A DNA stretch of 64,000 nucleotides from Anadara kagoshimensis (lineage: Eukaryota > Mollusca > Bivalvia > Arcoida > Arcidae): assembly GCA_021292105.1 (NCBI GenBank), contig CM037861.1, positions 52,912,920 through 52,976,919 on the forward strand, given 5' to 3'. Made by a program: the position numbers and the translations under genes. Below are positions 44,946 to 57,078 of this stretch, piece by piece (positions within the stretch are counted from its first letter, which is position 1; each line of letters opens with the position of its first letter). The notes beneath the pieces are model-generated. The model ran no database searches. It was not told the origin of the DNA and worked only from the letters and a program-made list of their open reading frames with translations.

Positions 44946-45264
44946 TTTAAGGTTTTTTATAAAAGATGTAAATAATCAATATGCGGTTGTAATCTTTGTG
45001 TTCTTGTATGAATTTTACTTTTTTATTGTTCATTAAAAATAGATGTGATTATTCTTCGAGTAAAACTTGTAATGTAATAACTGGTGATCTAAATATTATC
45101 AAGAACACTTAATTGACATGTCTACTTTCAAGAGGCTCTAAATATAGAGAGCCTCAACCTATTACTTGGGTACAGAATTTCAGAATCATTATGGATTCTG
45201 TTGAAGGGTATTCTAGACGTTGAGCTAAATTAGAAGATGCGGAGTTTGACACCTTATTAAAACA

Positions 45265-46155
45265 AGGGTTGATAAACTTAACAATGTACATGCTTCCCCT
45301 GCTTAAAGAATATTTGTTTCACAAGTAATACATATATTGTAGAGCTTGTTCCCACCATGGGTACTTGATACAACGAATAAAGATGCTTACACAATAATAG
45401 TTGGGCGATGGATATGGCAATCCCATACTTATGTCATAAATGTCAAGTAATGTAATAACCACCTTGTAGTGTAATAATCTCTTTCGTGTAATGTAATAAC
45501 TTGCTATGTAATAAAAAACGATGTCTAATGTAATAAAATAAGGTTTCGCGTTATGTAATAAAATTTCTGTGTAATGTAAAAATGAAATTGGTCGAATTAA
45601 GGGCCGACGAATTTGTTCCAACAACTGACCTTGACGCTGCCCGTGAGCCGACTTTATAAACGGTGTAGGCTAATCTTGTGTATATTAATGACATGGACTG
45701 AGAGGACTTCATTTAGCATCAATAAGAAAGGCATTGCAACATTACTCACTTAAAATAACCCTGAACTTAAATATCAAGTGACGTTTCCATTTTTACGCCA
45801 ATTATTACACTATAAGGTGGGTATTGCATTACTTGGAATTTATTACATAACACAGTGTAACAGGGCCCTTAAAACGTTTTATGACCGTGAACACAATATT
45901 GTTGATAAGTTTGATGTCTCTGCAGTAGGATTGCCCTGGATATATTTGACGTCCCATAGTTCCATGTACTTTTCACTCTCAAGTTTAATTACACACGTGG
46001 CAGGTTAAGCTAAAGATTAGGTGTTTACCTTTTCGGACTAACCGGCATCATTTTTGGTTGAAGTTCACGCGTTTAACCTAGTGTGTCAGTTTCAACGTTT
46101 TTACTTTGCTTTTGGATTGCGATTTGGACATGGGTTAGTTTGGGTTTTTTCATCA
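45265..46155 (+). pseudogene. Penelope-like RT family copy split by an insertion
   Basis: The RT part from the region TGCTTCCCCTGCTTAAAGAA to GGCAATCCCATACTTA lies at 45265-45432. It resumes at 45866 (AGGGCCCTTAAAACGTTTTA) and goes through the C-terminus and the tail to about 46155. About 430 bases in between are foreign. Frameshifts are also present. Confidence 0.65.
45433..45865. mobile_element. Inverted-repeat element inside a Penelope-like copy
   Basis: CAAGTAATGTAATAACCACC with TTGTAGTGTAATAAT (about 45440) is the inverse of ATTATTACACTATAAGGTGG with GTATTGCATTACTTGG (about 45803). The left half also carries several ATGTAATAA repeats spaced roughly 27-30 bases. It has no ORF of note. 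Confidence 0.55.
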
Positions 46156-46435
46156 AAAGAAACCATTTTAATAAATGTAAACGAATTCGTACACTTTAAT
46201 CCCTTGATTTCCGCATTATTTATTTTCAGTTCTTTGTATTTTAATTGCCAGTATGCTTGAATACTTAGAAAAACACTTTTCAGAAATCAATTAATGTGAT
46301 GTGTGACCAAAGTTTTACAACACAATGAGTTTAACTTATTTTTTAACAGTTAGAATAAAATTTACAATAAGACATGAAGAACGTGGATAAACAAGTCAAT
46401 ACTGGTATTTATTAGAGCTTTATTACCTTAGTTCA
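46156..46435. other. Spacer
   Basis: AT-rich sequence with nothing recognised. Confidence 0.35.
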
Positions 46436-46652
46436 ATTGTGTCTATTATAAATCTAAGGAATACTCCCTAATGCAAGTATTTCCTTAGCTAAGTTTGGTA
46501 AAATATGTTTTGGTCCTTTTGGATATTTTTTCAACCCTTTAAATAAGTTTCGGTTTCATAATTTTAATTTGGTTTAAGCACTACTGATGTTGAATTGTAT
46601 TCTGAAACGTCCGTCTAGTGCTGTTAAATTAAAACTGGCATAATATGTAATT
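46436..46652. repeat. Family A fold-back arm, right type
   Basis: AAGTTTGGTAAAATATGTTT, GTTTAAGCACTACTGATGTT and CGTCCGTCTAGTGCTGTTAA, ending CTGGCATAATATGTAATTTC. Confidence 0.65.
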
Positions 46653-46799
46653 TCACCCACTGAGACGGTTTCTCTGCCGGTGGATGTTTATTCCCGATGA
46701 TATCACTAACTCAAAAGGCAATACTTTTGTATTGTCAGAAATATACTATTGTCTAAATTTACCGCTAGTGAAAATCTGAAAATCCTAAAAAAAACTATG

Positions 46800-46976
46800 G
46801 TATACTTCCTCATGCAAAGTATTTCCATAGCTAAATTTGGTAAAATTTATTTAGTCCTTTGGATATTTCTTCAACCCTTTGAATAAATTTTGGTTTCGTA
46901 ATTTTGGTCCAAGCACTTCTGTTGAGGTATTGTTTACCGTCTAGTGCTTTAAAATTAAAACTGGTATAATATGCTA
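46800..46976. repeat. Family A fold-back arm, right type, second
   Basis: TATACTTCCTCATGCAAAGT, GGTCCAAGCACTTCTGTTGA and CTAGTGCTTTAAAATTAAAA, ending CTGGTATAATATG. It is close in sequence to the arm at 46436. Confidence 0.65.
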
Positions 46977-47050
46977 TACAACAGGTCGGGAAGAAACAAA
47001 CGTCTACTGCCTTTATTTTTTGTATTTGCAGAATATGTTCATTACCGGGT

Positions 47051-47405
47051 AGAGGCTGCGGTGGCCTAATGGAAAAGACGTCAGTCTACTAATCCAGGGT
47101 CTCTCACCGCTTTTAATTTGAGTCCCGCTCAGACCACATGTGGAAAAGTGCATTTCCCTGGCCTTAACTAGTTTACCTGGTATCGGTATAATGGACTAGG
47201 GACACGCTTGTCTGCGACGTACTGACTCGGTGAGCTGGCACTATAAAGTCTCCCTGAGTGCGCGCTAGTACAAGACAGGACCATACAACACACTCGCTCT
47301 TCACATGCATACATGAAATTGTTCATAGATTAATTTATAGGGATTAATTAAATCGTTCTCGTAGCGAATAGCTGAATAAATTGCTGATGCGACGGTAGGC
47401 ATCAT
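47051..47405 (+). mobile_element. Second tRNA-derived SINE type
   Basis: GAGGCTGCGGTGGCCTAATG is A-box-like and AATTTGAGTCCCGCTCAGAC is B-box-like, about 55 bases apart, as in tRNA-derived SINEs. The body (ACTAGTTTACCTGGTATCGG, CTGACTCGGTGAGCTGGCAC) follows. It is unrelated to the SINE at 25631. The 3' end is uncertain. Confidence 0.6.
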
Positions 47406-47520
47406 TCAACCAGCCAACCATCTTTTAGCGGGTAACAGGCGGCATATTTCTGACGGTTTACAATGTATTATTTTAACTTACTGAACATTGATGTAATCCA
47501 CCAGAAACTAGAGAGATATA

Positions 47521-48620
47521 CAAATTACATATTATACCAATTTTAATTTTACAGCACTAGACGACCGCTTCGGAATACAATTCCTCATCAGTATAGTGCT
47601 TGGACCAAAATTATGAATCAAAAAGTGTTATCAAGATGTTGGAAAAATACCCAAAGGACCAAAATACATTTTACCAAATTTAGCTAAGAAATACTTTGCA
47701 TGAGGGAGTATACCCTAGTTTTTAAGGAATTTCCTTTTTTAATTAGCAGCAAATTTATTTTCTAGGGTTTTGTTGACATGTCAATTAAACAAAGACGTAG
47801 CTCCACGTCTTACTGGTATTTTAGCACTGCTCAATGCTATAATGCCATAATGCCTGGTCATCCGGAGGGTTCCTGTCATCCGGAGGGTACGTGTCATCCG
47901 CAAGGTACGTGATGAAAAAGCATGTTTTCTTTGTGTTAGGCGGCAATAAGCTTAAGGTGTTTTTTATCTCTTCTCAAAGAGACAACAAAGCTGTTGATAA
48001 TTTATTTGTAACAATGTTATCACCTTCCATCCCTTTGACACTAATATGAAAACAGATAATTTCAGTTGTATATCAATAGGTTAAAAAAAAATTAAAAATA
48101 CTTGTTTTCATTTTACAGCACTAGACGACCTATTCCTCATCAGTAGTGTCTGGATTAAAATTATAAAACCAAAATTGTTGTGAAGATGTTGAGAAGACAC
48201 CCAAAGGATCAAAATACATTTCACCAAGAAATACTTTGCAAGAGGGATTATACCTTAGTTTTTAAGGAATTTCTAATTTTAATTAGCTGCAAATTTATTT
48301 TCTAGGGTTTTGTTGACATGACAATTTAACAAAGACGTAGCTCCACGTCTTACTGGTATTTCAGCATCACTCAATGCTATAATGCCAGAAATAACTGATC
48401 ATTCGGAGTTTGTGTGTCATCCGGTGTGTATGTGTCATCCGGAGTGTATATGTCATCCGCTATGTATGTGTCATCCGGAGGGTACGTATCATCCAGAGTG
48501 TACGTGTCATCCGGAGGGTACGTGTCATCCGGAGTGTATGTGTCATCCGGAGGGTACGTGTCATTCGGAGTGTTTGTGCCGCAATAGCAGTTATAAGCTT
48601 AAGGTGTTAACAAAGAACCC
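47521..48620. repeat. Tandem ~580 bp segment with family A arm and minisatellite
   Basis: Two copies (47521-about 47950 and 48108-48600) share in order a left-type family A arm, CCAAAGGACCAAAATACATT, TTTATTTTCTAGGGTTTTGT, AAAGACGTAGCTCCACGTCT and a TCATCCGGAGGGTACGTG minisatellite. The minisatellite has about 3 units in the first copy and 10 in the second. Confidence 0.75.
48405..48590. repeat. 18 bp minisatellite, ~10 units
   Basis: Unit TGTCATCCGGAGGGTACG with alternating variants. Since 18 is a multiple of three, a 102-codon frame (48382-48690) reads it as a six-residue repeat (CHPEGT, CHPECM). The frame has no support beyond the repeat. Confidence 0.85.
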
Positions 48621-48690
48621 ACTTCATCACGTTGCAAAAAATGAAACTTTATTTGTAACAATGTACGTTATCACCTTCCAACCCCTTTGA

Positions 48691-50035
48691 CACTAATATG
48701 TAAACAAATCATTTAATTTGTATATCAATAGGTTACAAAACAGATAAAGATGTCTGATCTTATCCTTAAAGTCCAAAAAGGGGGTCTTTTGCATACCCAT
48801 TTTAGGTAAAAATTTAAAACATACCACTTTGATTCTCTCGCGAAGGTTCTTATTTTAAGCAACGATTACATATATTTAACTGAAGAAAGTGTTTGAATAC
48901 CCTCTCACTGTGGTAGCACTGACTTCACATGATGGTTCCATTACCAAAACTAATTAATCAATACTCACTAAGCTGAGGGGAAAAAATAATGTTCTGTCGA
49001 ATGCACTAACTACCTATTTATGTTATTGTTCTTGATACAATCCTTTCCTAATTTCGTTGTACTTTTGGGTGTATGGCCAAAACAATTTTTTGAAATAGAT
49101 ACAAAATTTAAAAACAAGTTTTGTTTTGACACAAATATATTCATCCATTGATTAAGGAAATGGAGAAGGAAAATAAGGGGAGATAATTCAGAGGCATATA
49201 TTATAGTGACTGGTCCAAAACAAAAAACGGACATAATGACTTCCGTCAAACATTTAATGAACTCACATTTAAAGTATCTTTGCTCTCTTTCTTGCAAAAG
49301 GAATGGGCTAAATATCTCCCATTCCTTTTTACATCTAATAGATGTATATGGAAAGTTTTAGAGATTACCACATATATTTTGCACAGGAAAACAAGTGTCA
49401 TCGTTTCTTTAGCAATGATAAATCGCAGAGATGGTCTGTGATGACATTTCCGATCATTTATTTTGACTTTAAGAGTATGATATGATAGTCGAATAGCCTT
49501 TCATGCTCTTTATATTATGTCCTTGGTTAATACCATCAAAGGACACTGACGTCTTATTTGTTTTGTGTAGCATTGTAAATATATTTATGGGTTCTTGTAG
49601 TGATGGCAACAATACATGATTTGAAAAAGAAAAACATCTTAATAACTTGGGTCTGAAATGTGTGTATCCTTTCCTGCTATAGTGTTATTTCCTGTTGTGA
49701 TTATACAAGAAAAGGCAAGGCACATTTTAAGGATGAGAGGCAAGTTAACGCCTTATACTTTTTGTTTTGGAGAAGTACACTTGTCTTTTATGTCTATAGC
49801 TACTTACCATAGCTACATCTCTTACCACTAGGATTTAAAATTCTTCCAATGAAAGTGGTTCAAAAATAACAGTATTTTGACTGTCGGTTGTACGAGCAAA
49901 ACTAAGAGTGTCAAGGAGGAATGCTTTGCGAAATTTCGTGAAAAATAGCTCCGTAAAAAGAATATGAACAAGGACACAAACTTCGAAAGACTAATGATTT
50001 CATAAACAATTAATATGTCCCTACAAATCAGAAGT
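48691..50035. other. No feature recognised
   Basis: AT-rich sequence with short open frames on both strands (for example 49010-49297, -) showing no recognisable domain. Confidence 0.4.
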
Positions 50036-50209
50036 AAACATACTTATCCATATTCGAACCACAATCCATAAGCAAAGTAAAAACTTTGGAACTGACAAGT
50101 CAGGATAGACACTTGAACTTCCAACAGGGACTTGAGGCTTGGTGCTTCAGAATCGTAAGCACATCCTGTTTAGCTAGCAACACCCGCCGAATGTGTAATC
50201 AAAATTGTA
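50036..50209 (-). mobile_element. Penelope-like RT family, 3' tail fragment
   Basis: The inverse tail starts at the usual boundary (AAACATACTTATCCATATTC) and ends near the GTGTAATCAAAATTGT word. Confidence 0.7.
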
Positions 50210-50494
50210 TATTCTACATCTGGAATCAAACCAAATGTGGATTCTCAAAAATTCTAAAGAATTACCTGAACATTTTGCTTCTAATACTTTATCTCATGTA
50301 AAAAGTATAAAAACATTTGATTTTTTCTACACTATACACCACTATCCCTCATTCTAAATAGAAAGAACGTCTGAATGAAATTAATTTACTTGTCATTCTT
50401 TTACAAAAACGGTAAGCCAAGATACAAATATCTGGTGCTAAACAGGGATTCTGGTTATTTTTTTTATAGATAACATATTTGTTGTGTTTGGTAA

Positions 50495-51288
50495 TATAGT
50501 TTTTCAGCAAACAATCGGTATATCAATGGGTACAAACTGTGCACCATTGCCTGCTGCTTTGTTTCTTTATTCTAATGAAGCAGAATTTATGCAGAACCTT
50601 GTTAAATCTGGAGAGGATTGTCGCCAAATCATTCAACTCAACATATAGATATATAGGTGACGTTCTGTCTTTTAACAATCGTAAATGGAGACTATGTGAA
50701 TGTCATCTATCCTAGAGAGCTTGAAATAAAAGACACGACCGATTCCTCAAGTTCTGCTTCATATTTAGACTTATACCTGAATAATGACGCATACGAAGGC
50801 TACATTTGAAACTTTATGACAAACGTGATTACTTCAATTTTTCTATTGTCAACTTACTATTCAGCAATATACCTGCTTCTCCTGCTTCTACGCTATGGAA
50901 GAGCCTGTTCCCAATATGGGAACTTTATACAACGAAGCAAGCTCCGTGCAAATAATTTTTTGACTCAGGGATATTGCAAGCCTAGGATTATCAAGGCCCT
51001 CAAAAAGTTTTATGGCCGCCATCACTGTGTTGTTGGTGGGTTTAACGTCTCTGTGTCCAGGATTGTCCTGGATATATTTGACGTCCCATAGTTCCATGTT
51101 CCTTTCACACAATTTTGGTTACACGCGTGGCGGGAGTAGCTAGCTAAACAGAAGGTGCTTACCCTTCTGGAGCACCCGACCTCACTTCCCTGGTGGAAGT
51201 TCACGTGTCTAACCTAACTTGTCAGTTCCAAAGTGTTTACTTTGCTTCTGGATTGTGATTCGGACATATGGATTGGTGTGTTTGTTGG
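50495..51288 (+). pseudogene. Penelope-like RT family, near-complete 3' half with frameshifts
   Basis: It starts with the region reading QTIGISMGTNCAPLPAALFL, which shows more of the RT motif upstream of the catalytic site than the copy at 37790. A short deletion after GTTAAATCTGGAGAGGA shifts the frame, and the YIDD-equivalent has a changed residue (ATAGGTGACGTTCTG). A second indel follows near 50690. The last 91 codons are open (50816-51091), followed by the full tail. It abuts an inverted copy at 51289. Confidence 0.75.
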
Positions 51289-51625
51289 AACTATGGGACG
51301 TCAAATATATTCAGGGCAATTTGGACACATAGGCATCAAACTTATCAACAATACTGTGATGACAGCCATAAAACTTTTGAGGGTCTTGATAAGTCTAGGG
51401 TTGCAATATCCTTGAGTCGTCAATTTAACAGCCTGCTTTGTTGTACAAAGTCTCCGTAGTGGGAACAACCTCTACCATAACGAATTAATTGGGAAAGAAA
51501 TAAGCAGGAGAAGCGGGTATTGCTTTAAGAAAAGAAAAGTTGACAATAGAAAAATTAAAGCCATCACGTTTGTCATAAAGTTTCAAGGGGCGTCATAATT
51601 CAGGTATACATATGAAGTAGATCTT
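51289..51625 (-). pseudogene. Penelope-like RT family, inverted copy lacking its tail
   Basis: From GGAACTATGGGACGTCAAAT leftward, this is the inverse of the C-terminal coding part through GACAAACGTGATGGC. Its own 3' tail is absent because the + strand copy ends exactly at this point. This suggests that the + copy inserted into the - copy close to its stop codon. Confidence 0.65.
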
Positions 51626-52339
51626 ATTTTACAAAAGAAGATGGACGATGGCAAAAACTTCGAAAGACTTGAATGATTTACGGAATTTCGTGAAGAATAT
51701 GTCCCAACAAAAGAAGATGAACAAGGGCAAAAACTTAGAAAGACATATAAGGTGTCTCTCACCATCGAAAATGTTACTCAAACAAAACGGTTTGCTGATA
51801 AATAACAATGCATATTTAAGGAAGGATACAATTGAAGTAATCCCGAATCCAGCTTTGCAAACCCAAATGAAATTGATTGTAAATTGAATGACAGAAAAAA
51901 ATGTTGGAAGGTGAACAAATTCTAAAAGATTAAACATTGAAAATAACTAATGTTTATAGAGGAAGATGGCGACGATCTTGAGATCTTCATAACAACGGAA
52001 TCCAGAGCGAATGAGTGCGACGACTAAACCTCTGAAATAGGGTTTTCTCGTCGTTATGTCTTTAGGGAATAAGGCAAATATAACATATTTTATAAAAAAC
52101 ATACATATAAACACTTTTTAATCTTAAAATTGTGAAATTTTATATTTTATTTCGTCGCAATAATGTAGAGGAATTGAAATATGTTGATTGGAAATAAATA
52201 AAATAAAGCTTCAGAGTGAGTAATAGTGTTTAACGTTCCAGTCAAGAATATTTCACGTATATCGAGACGTCGCCAGCTATAGGCGAAGGTGCAGAAAATT
52301 TGGTTGTGCTGATGGCATTATACAGTAGGGTTCTTTATC
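51626..52339. other. No feature recognised
   Basis: Short open frames at 51648-51887 (+) and 51629-51937 (-) show no domain. 49910-49975 and 51645-51720 share GAACAAGG and CAAAACTTCGAAAGACT-type words, so a further dispersed repeat is possible. Confidence 0.35.
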
Positions 52340-52492
52340 ATACCAAGCCCACCGTGACACGAGACCTCGTTTATTTTAAGTTCCCATCCGAAAGAACCGT
52401 GACTTTCATTTCGTAATGCCAAGTGCTTGGCGAAAAAACAATCACTACCCACTTTCAAGTCTTGGGTCAGACCCGGTCGGGGTCAGACAAAA
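52340..52492 (-). mobile_element. SINE fragment, same family as 25631
   Basis: The inverse of the SINE body: CATCCGAAAGAACCGTGACT, CATTTCGTAATGCCAAG, CTACCCACTTTCAAGTCTTG and GGTCAGACCCGGTC. The tRNA-like head is truncated. Confidence 0.7.
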
Positions 52493-52640
52493 TTTCAGAC
52501 AATTTCATTATAAAATGAATATGTTTATGTTATTTCTTCTAACTGTCCAGTGTTCATGTATTTGACACTATTTTGTATTAATTTTGTGCGTTTTACCACA
52601 TAAACCTATATAGTTTGATCATATAACAATTCTATGCAAG

Positions 52641-52833
52641 AATTGACGTATCGCCGGCCACGCCCACAATGTTCCGACAAAGGCCCAGCATGCTTGAATT
52701 ACACACAAAAAGAATGACAACTCGGACTGAATTGGGCTATTTAATGACACCACTGACACTAGTACGTCAAAAGTTGCCGTGATACTGCCTTGGTACCGTT
52801 ATGACGGCCAGTGTCGGAACATAAAAGGCGATA
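52641..52833. mobile_element. MITE family D, second copy
   Basis: The left end AATTGACGTATCGCCGGCCA with CGCCCACAATGTTCCGAC is well kept. The right end (GTGTCGGAACATAAAAGGCG) has decayed. The interior CTGACACTAGTACGTCA and CCTTGGTACCGT match the copy at 726. Confidence 0.7.
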
Positions 52834-53120
52834 CGAAAGGTGTCGTGTTTCTAGTTTGTTGGCACTTTGAGGTAGGGGGAAGATGTGTACCAGCCACGCT
52901 AGATATAACCAAAATTGCAGCTGTGTTGAGTGCTATGCTGACACCCAAGGAATTAGTGATATAGAATTTGTTAAGGCCAATGCTAAATTAAAAAAATAGG
53001 AATCTAACAATGTCGGTGTTAATGAAAACGCAATTATTAAAACAATGTTTACATTTCAATTTGACTTTTTCACATGACAGTCAGGGGAATCAATTTCTAT
53101 GTGTTGCCTCTTATTCGTAT

Positions 53121-53159
<39 letters not shown>

Positions 53160-53545
53160 TTTTATTTTATTTTATTTTTCATTTTATGATTAATATTGTT
53201 TTACAACATTTTGCAATTTATCCTCATTTCTGTTAAAATCATGCTTCTAATGAAGGGAAATCTGATTTCTTTTTATTAAATATTCGAAACTCAATCTAAT
53301 GAATAGACACCTTTTACACTTTTTATCGTCAATATATGGCGTCTGTTATTTTAACAATTCAGTAACATTACAGCTGGTCAATCATCCACAAACATACGGG
53401 TCCATGTTCTAATCACAATCTGGAAAGCTAAGTGAAGTAAAACTCCATCCAAATATACTATAAATACCAGTACTGATAGGTTTTATTGAATTCCCATAGT
53501 ATCAACAGATTTGAAAACATATTTAGATTGTGGTTCCGAAATAAA
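52834..53545. repeat. (TTTA)n microsatellite and unannotated sequence
   Basis: A TTTA run of about 12 units at about 53117-53165 continues as a TTTTA tract. A Penelope-like scrap (CATACGGGTCCATGTTCTAA) is near 53392. Nothing else was recognised. Confidence 0.5.
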
Positions 53546-53725
53546 TTTCATACAGCCCAACCTGTCTTAAATACAACCTCTATACAAGGGTCACCTGCTT
53601 ATGAAGGCCAGTATAATTCTATACCAATTATTCTTTATTCATATTATTTGAACCTGTATATAAAGTTCATCTGTCCATCAAGGCCAATGGTACCCTTAGG
53701 TGACCTTTATAGACCGGTTTGACTG
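53546..53725. repeat. Decayed tandem repeat, CACCTGxxTATxAAGGCC type
   Basis: CCCAACCTGTCTTAAATACA, GGGTCACCTGCTTATGAAGG, TTCATCTGTCCATCAAGGCC and TTAGGTGACCTTTATAGACC are variants of one roughly 35-40 bp unit. I recall similar arrays in mollusc genomes. Confidence 0.4.
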
Positions 53726-54240
53726 TATTTAACTCTAAAATACTAGAACATAATTTTTCTTTTTTATGTCCCGTATTCCTATACAACCAGTATTATTTCC
53801 ATGTGGTATACTTTTTAGTTTTAGAATCGAAAATGACAAGACTGCGTAATGATTATATCCAGGGAACTGACAATTTTTTTATCTTAATACATGAGGTTTT
53901 AAAATAAGATGTCGTAAATAGTAAGCAAAATAATTCAAAGTCCAAATTCAACATAAATATATATTTAAAAAATAGAAATTAAAAATAAGGATCTTAGCAT
54001 GTCAAACCATATATACTTTTATCGTCTCTTATAACTCTGTAAAGAGTGGTTTTTATACATATTAAAGTTTTATTGATGTATTTAAGATGGGACGTTAATA
54101 AAATATTATTATTGTAACGGAAATTTATTTTTAGGGACACTGGTTGTAAAAACAGTAGGTTCCCTGCTTAAATCAAACAACTGGACGTCCAATATGGCTT
54201 TTTTCATAAAATTTCTTGCTCTGTGTATGTTCTTTTAATA
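53726..54240. other. No feature recognised
   Basis: AT-rich sequence. Confidence 0.35.
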
Positions 54241-54244
54241 ATGT

Positions 54245-54271
54245 TACCATTTATTTATTATTTATTTATTT

Positions 54272-54303
<32 letters not shown>

Positions 54304-54350
54304 TTCATTTGTTTGTTTGTTTGTTTGTTTGTTTGTTTGTTTGTTTGTTT
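54245..54350. repeat. (TTTA)n then (GTTT)n microsatellite
   Basis: About 13 TTTA-type units followed by about 10 GTTT units; the change between them is at about 54306. Confidence 0.85.
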
Positions 54351-55350
54351 TTTGGTTGCTCTGGCTATTGTCTAGTACAGGTGCATATTGCATATTACAG
54401 GTGTGCTTTTTAACCCGTTGTATACATGTAAGTTTTATGGCATAATTATCTGACAAAGTTGTAAAATTTATTAATTATGTTTATTAATTAAGCAGAAAGA
54501 TACTAAATTGTATTCGGTGGCATGTGCTCTATTAATTATGATCAGCATCATCATTAAAAATGTTTTTGGTGGTGGTATGCGTGTCTGCCACAAAATTCAT
54601 ACGTCTATTAATATTAACTAAGTTAAAATTATCGTGTTTAAGCTTTTATTTTATTTGCTAAAAATAATTTTGTAACAGAATTTAATTAATTTAAACTATT
54701 TAAAATGACATATTTTGTATTAACAAAGATGGCAGAATGACAATTAAAGACCACCGTCATACTGAAGCTATGAACAAAACATAAGCAATTATTGAAAAAC
54801 AAGCAAAATTTATGCAAACATTAAAATAGCCCTAGTTAACAAGAAAACATAATTATCTTCAATTTAAGGAATTTTCTTTTGAATAAACATAATATGAAGC
54901 ATCCTTAACACACACAAAACACAACATTTACTATTCAAAACGTCATGTTTTGAACTATTCTTATAACTTGATGTCAGATTTGTGTAAACAAAATTTATTT
55001 ACTCTTTTAAATGAGTTTATGTGTGACTAAATTACAAAAAAGAAGAATTTACTTCATCAGGAAAAAAATGGAATATTTTTGCAATTTTTATTAATTTTTA
55101 GAGTTTGGGTTGAAAAATAAGAGTGTCACATTTAAATTATTGTTTACTGTTAGAATTATGAATGAAATCATACTATTTTTCTATTGCTTAAAGATGTTAA
55201 AATAATAGTATTTCCAAAATAAAAGTTTTCTTGTCAGTTCGAATCTCATTATAAAACTGGTAGAACAAATACATATGGCATTCTGTTAGCGAAAAGAGTC
55301 CTTAGGAGAACTGACTGAATTATAATGAAGAAAACATATTTTGAATGCAA
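54351..55350. other. No feature recognised
   Basis: AT-rich sequence. Confidence 0.35.
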
Positions 55351-55356
55351 TATATA

Positions 55357-55411
<55 letters not shown>

Positions 55412-55416
55412 TAGAC

Positions 55417-55490
<74 letters not shown>

Positions 55491-55491
55491 G

Positions 55492-55546
<55 letters not shown>
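55351..55546. repeat. (TA)n then (GATA)n microsatellite
   Basis: A TA run at 55351-55408, then about 33 GATA units with single interruptions to 55546. Confidence 0.9.
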
Positions 55547-57078
55547 TCTTTTTTACAATTTCTTCACAACTACTGGGATGATTTCTTCTTTTTTCATTTT
55601 TGTATAACCCAATGCTGGTGGTTCAAAAATACAACAAAAAATAAAAAATTAAAATCGTTTACCTAAGGACCCGTTTTGCATGTGGTCATATATTCAAACC
55701 CATTGATCATGTAAATCGGAAAATTTTTAACATTTTTATACTCGACAGTGTAGATAACACCACATTAATTGATTATCTTTATAGTTTGGATTTTTCCTAA
55801 GTTCGGTTAGTACTATTCGTGTCGATATGTTAGATATGAGTGATTTGTATGATGAACTTTTAGCAGTAATTCACTTTTAACAGTGAATGTTTGTTGTTTT
55901 TTTGGACAACCCACGGATATCTAAGCAGGAGTGAATTTTTACTGGTATTGATGTAGTTTTAAGTTACATGACAGGAATTGCGAGAAAATAAGTAATTTAG
56001 GCGAAATATAAAAAAATATTATACATTTATATGGTATCTTTTTTTAAAGTAAAAAGACTTTCAGTTCGTTTTTGATGAATTGAAAACATCAGTCACTGTG
56101 GGACAGTAATAACACATAATGAAATCTATACCTTTGAAAATAGAAAATGTACGAGGTTATGTTTTGAACTCTTCTATGTGGGAGATTGATATAGGTACTT
56201 TTATCAATAATGGGAAATTGATTTCATAAATTACCCGCGGAATTTTAGCCTTTACACATCGCAATTATTGCAAAGCTCGACGTGATAATCAACGTGTCAT
56301 CCCCTATTGTGCAGTTTTAACAACATGTTTATAACGCGTATAACCCACAAAAGGATGGCCCTCAAATTTTTTCTGTCACTTACAAGTAATTACACATCCG
56401 ACAAAGATAATTTATCATTTTTAAAAGTGTTAACAAGTGTCTAGAGGAATGATACAGCACTAATATTTATTAAAGAAAAAAAGATAAAATTTCTCAAACA
56501 ACATATATTTCTCTAATTAAGGATACCCACTCTTTCACAAAAAATCCCACTCATACTTTTAAATATTTCCATTATTTTTCTCAGTTTAAAGTCATACATT
56601 TTGCATGACCTATGATTTTTTATTTATTTTTTTTATAGCTTACCTTTTTTCAAAACTCCAAATTACACTTTGAAATATTTGATTGTTTTTCTTTCTACTC
56701 TTATAATTTATTTTTTTTAAATTGCTATTCGCAGTTTTCCTTTTTGTGCTTTACAACAATTTTAAACCATTTAAAATTTCCATTTTTACTTTGAAATGGT
56801 TTTAATTTCTTTCTTTTAAACTCTTGCAATTTGTTTTATTAAAGGCGTTTTGCCTTTCGGAACTTTCCTTTTTGCGCTTAACAACAATTTCAAACCATTC
56901 AAAATATATATCCACTGCAACATGGAATGAAAAAGGAAATTCAAAAAATATATACACATTTTAAGCTCTCAAACGTTGCAAATTGCTGATAAAAACGACG
57001 CGTGTCCGCATCTCCTTGGAATAATTAAATGCATCTATAATAATTCTGGTGTTTTCATAATCTAATGATATATTCAAA
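55547..57078. other. No gene; possible diverged direct repeat at ~56680-56900
   Basis: CTCTTATAATTTATTTT / GCAGTTTTCCTTTTTGTGCT (about 56700) and CTCTTGCAATTTGTTTT / GGAACTTTCCTTTTTGCGCT (about 56820) follow in the same order, suggesting a ~120 bp tandem duplication. The rest is AT-rich. Confidence 0.4.

Noticed and set aside
48382..48690. 102-codon Cys/His-rich frame with CHPEGT-type repeats, resembling a metal-binding protein
   Set aside because: It is the in-frame reading of an 18 bp minisatellite. There is no conserved start context or flanking domain, and a related short array at 47861 is not open.
52779..52964. 61-codon frame near 52.8 kb
   Set aside because: Starts inside MITE family D and has no recognisable domain.
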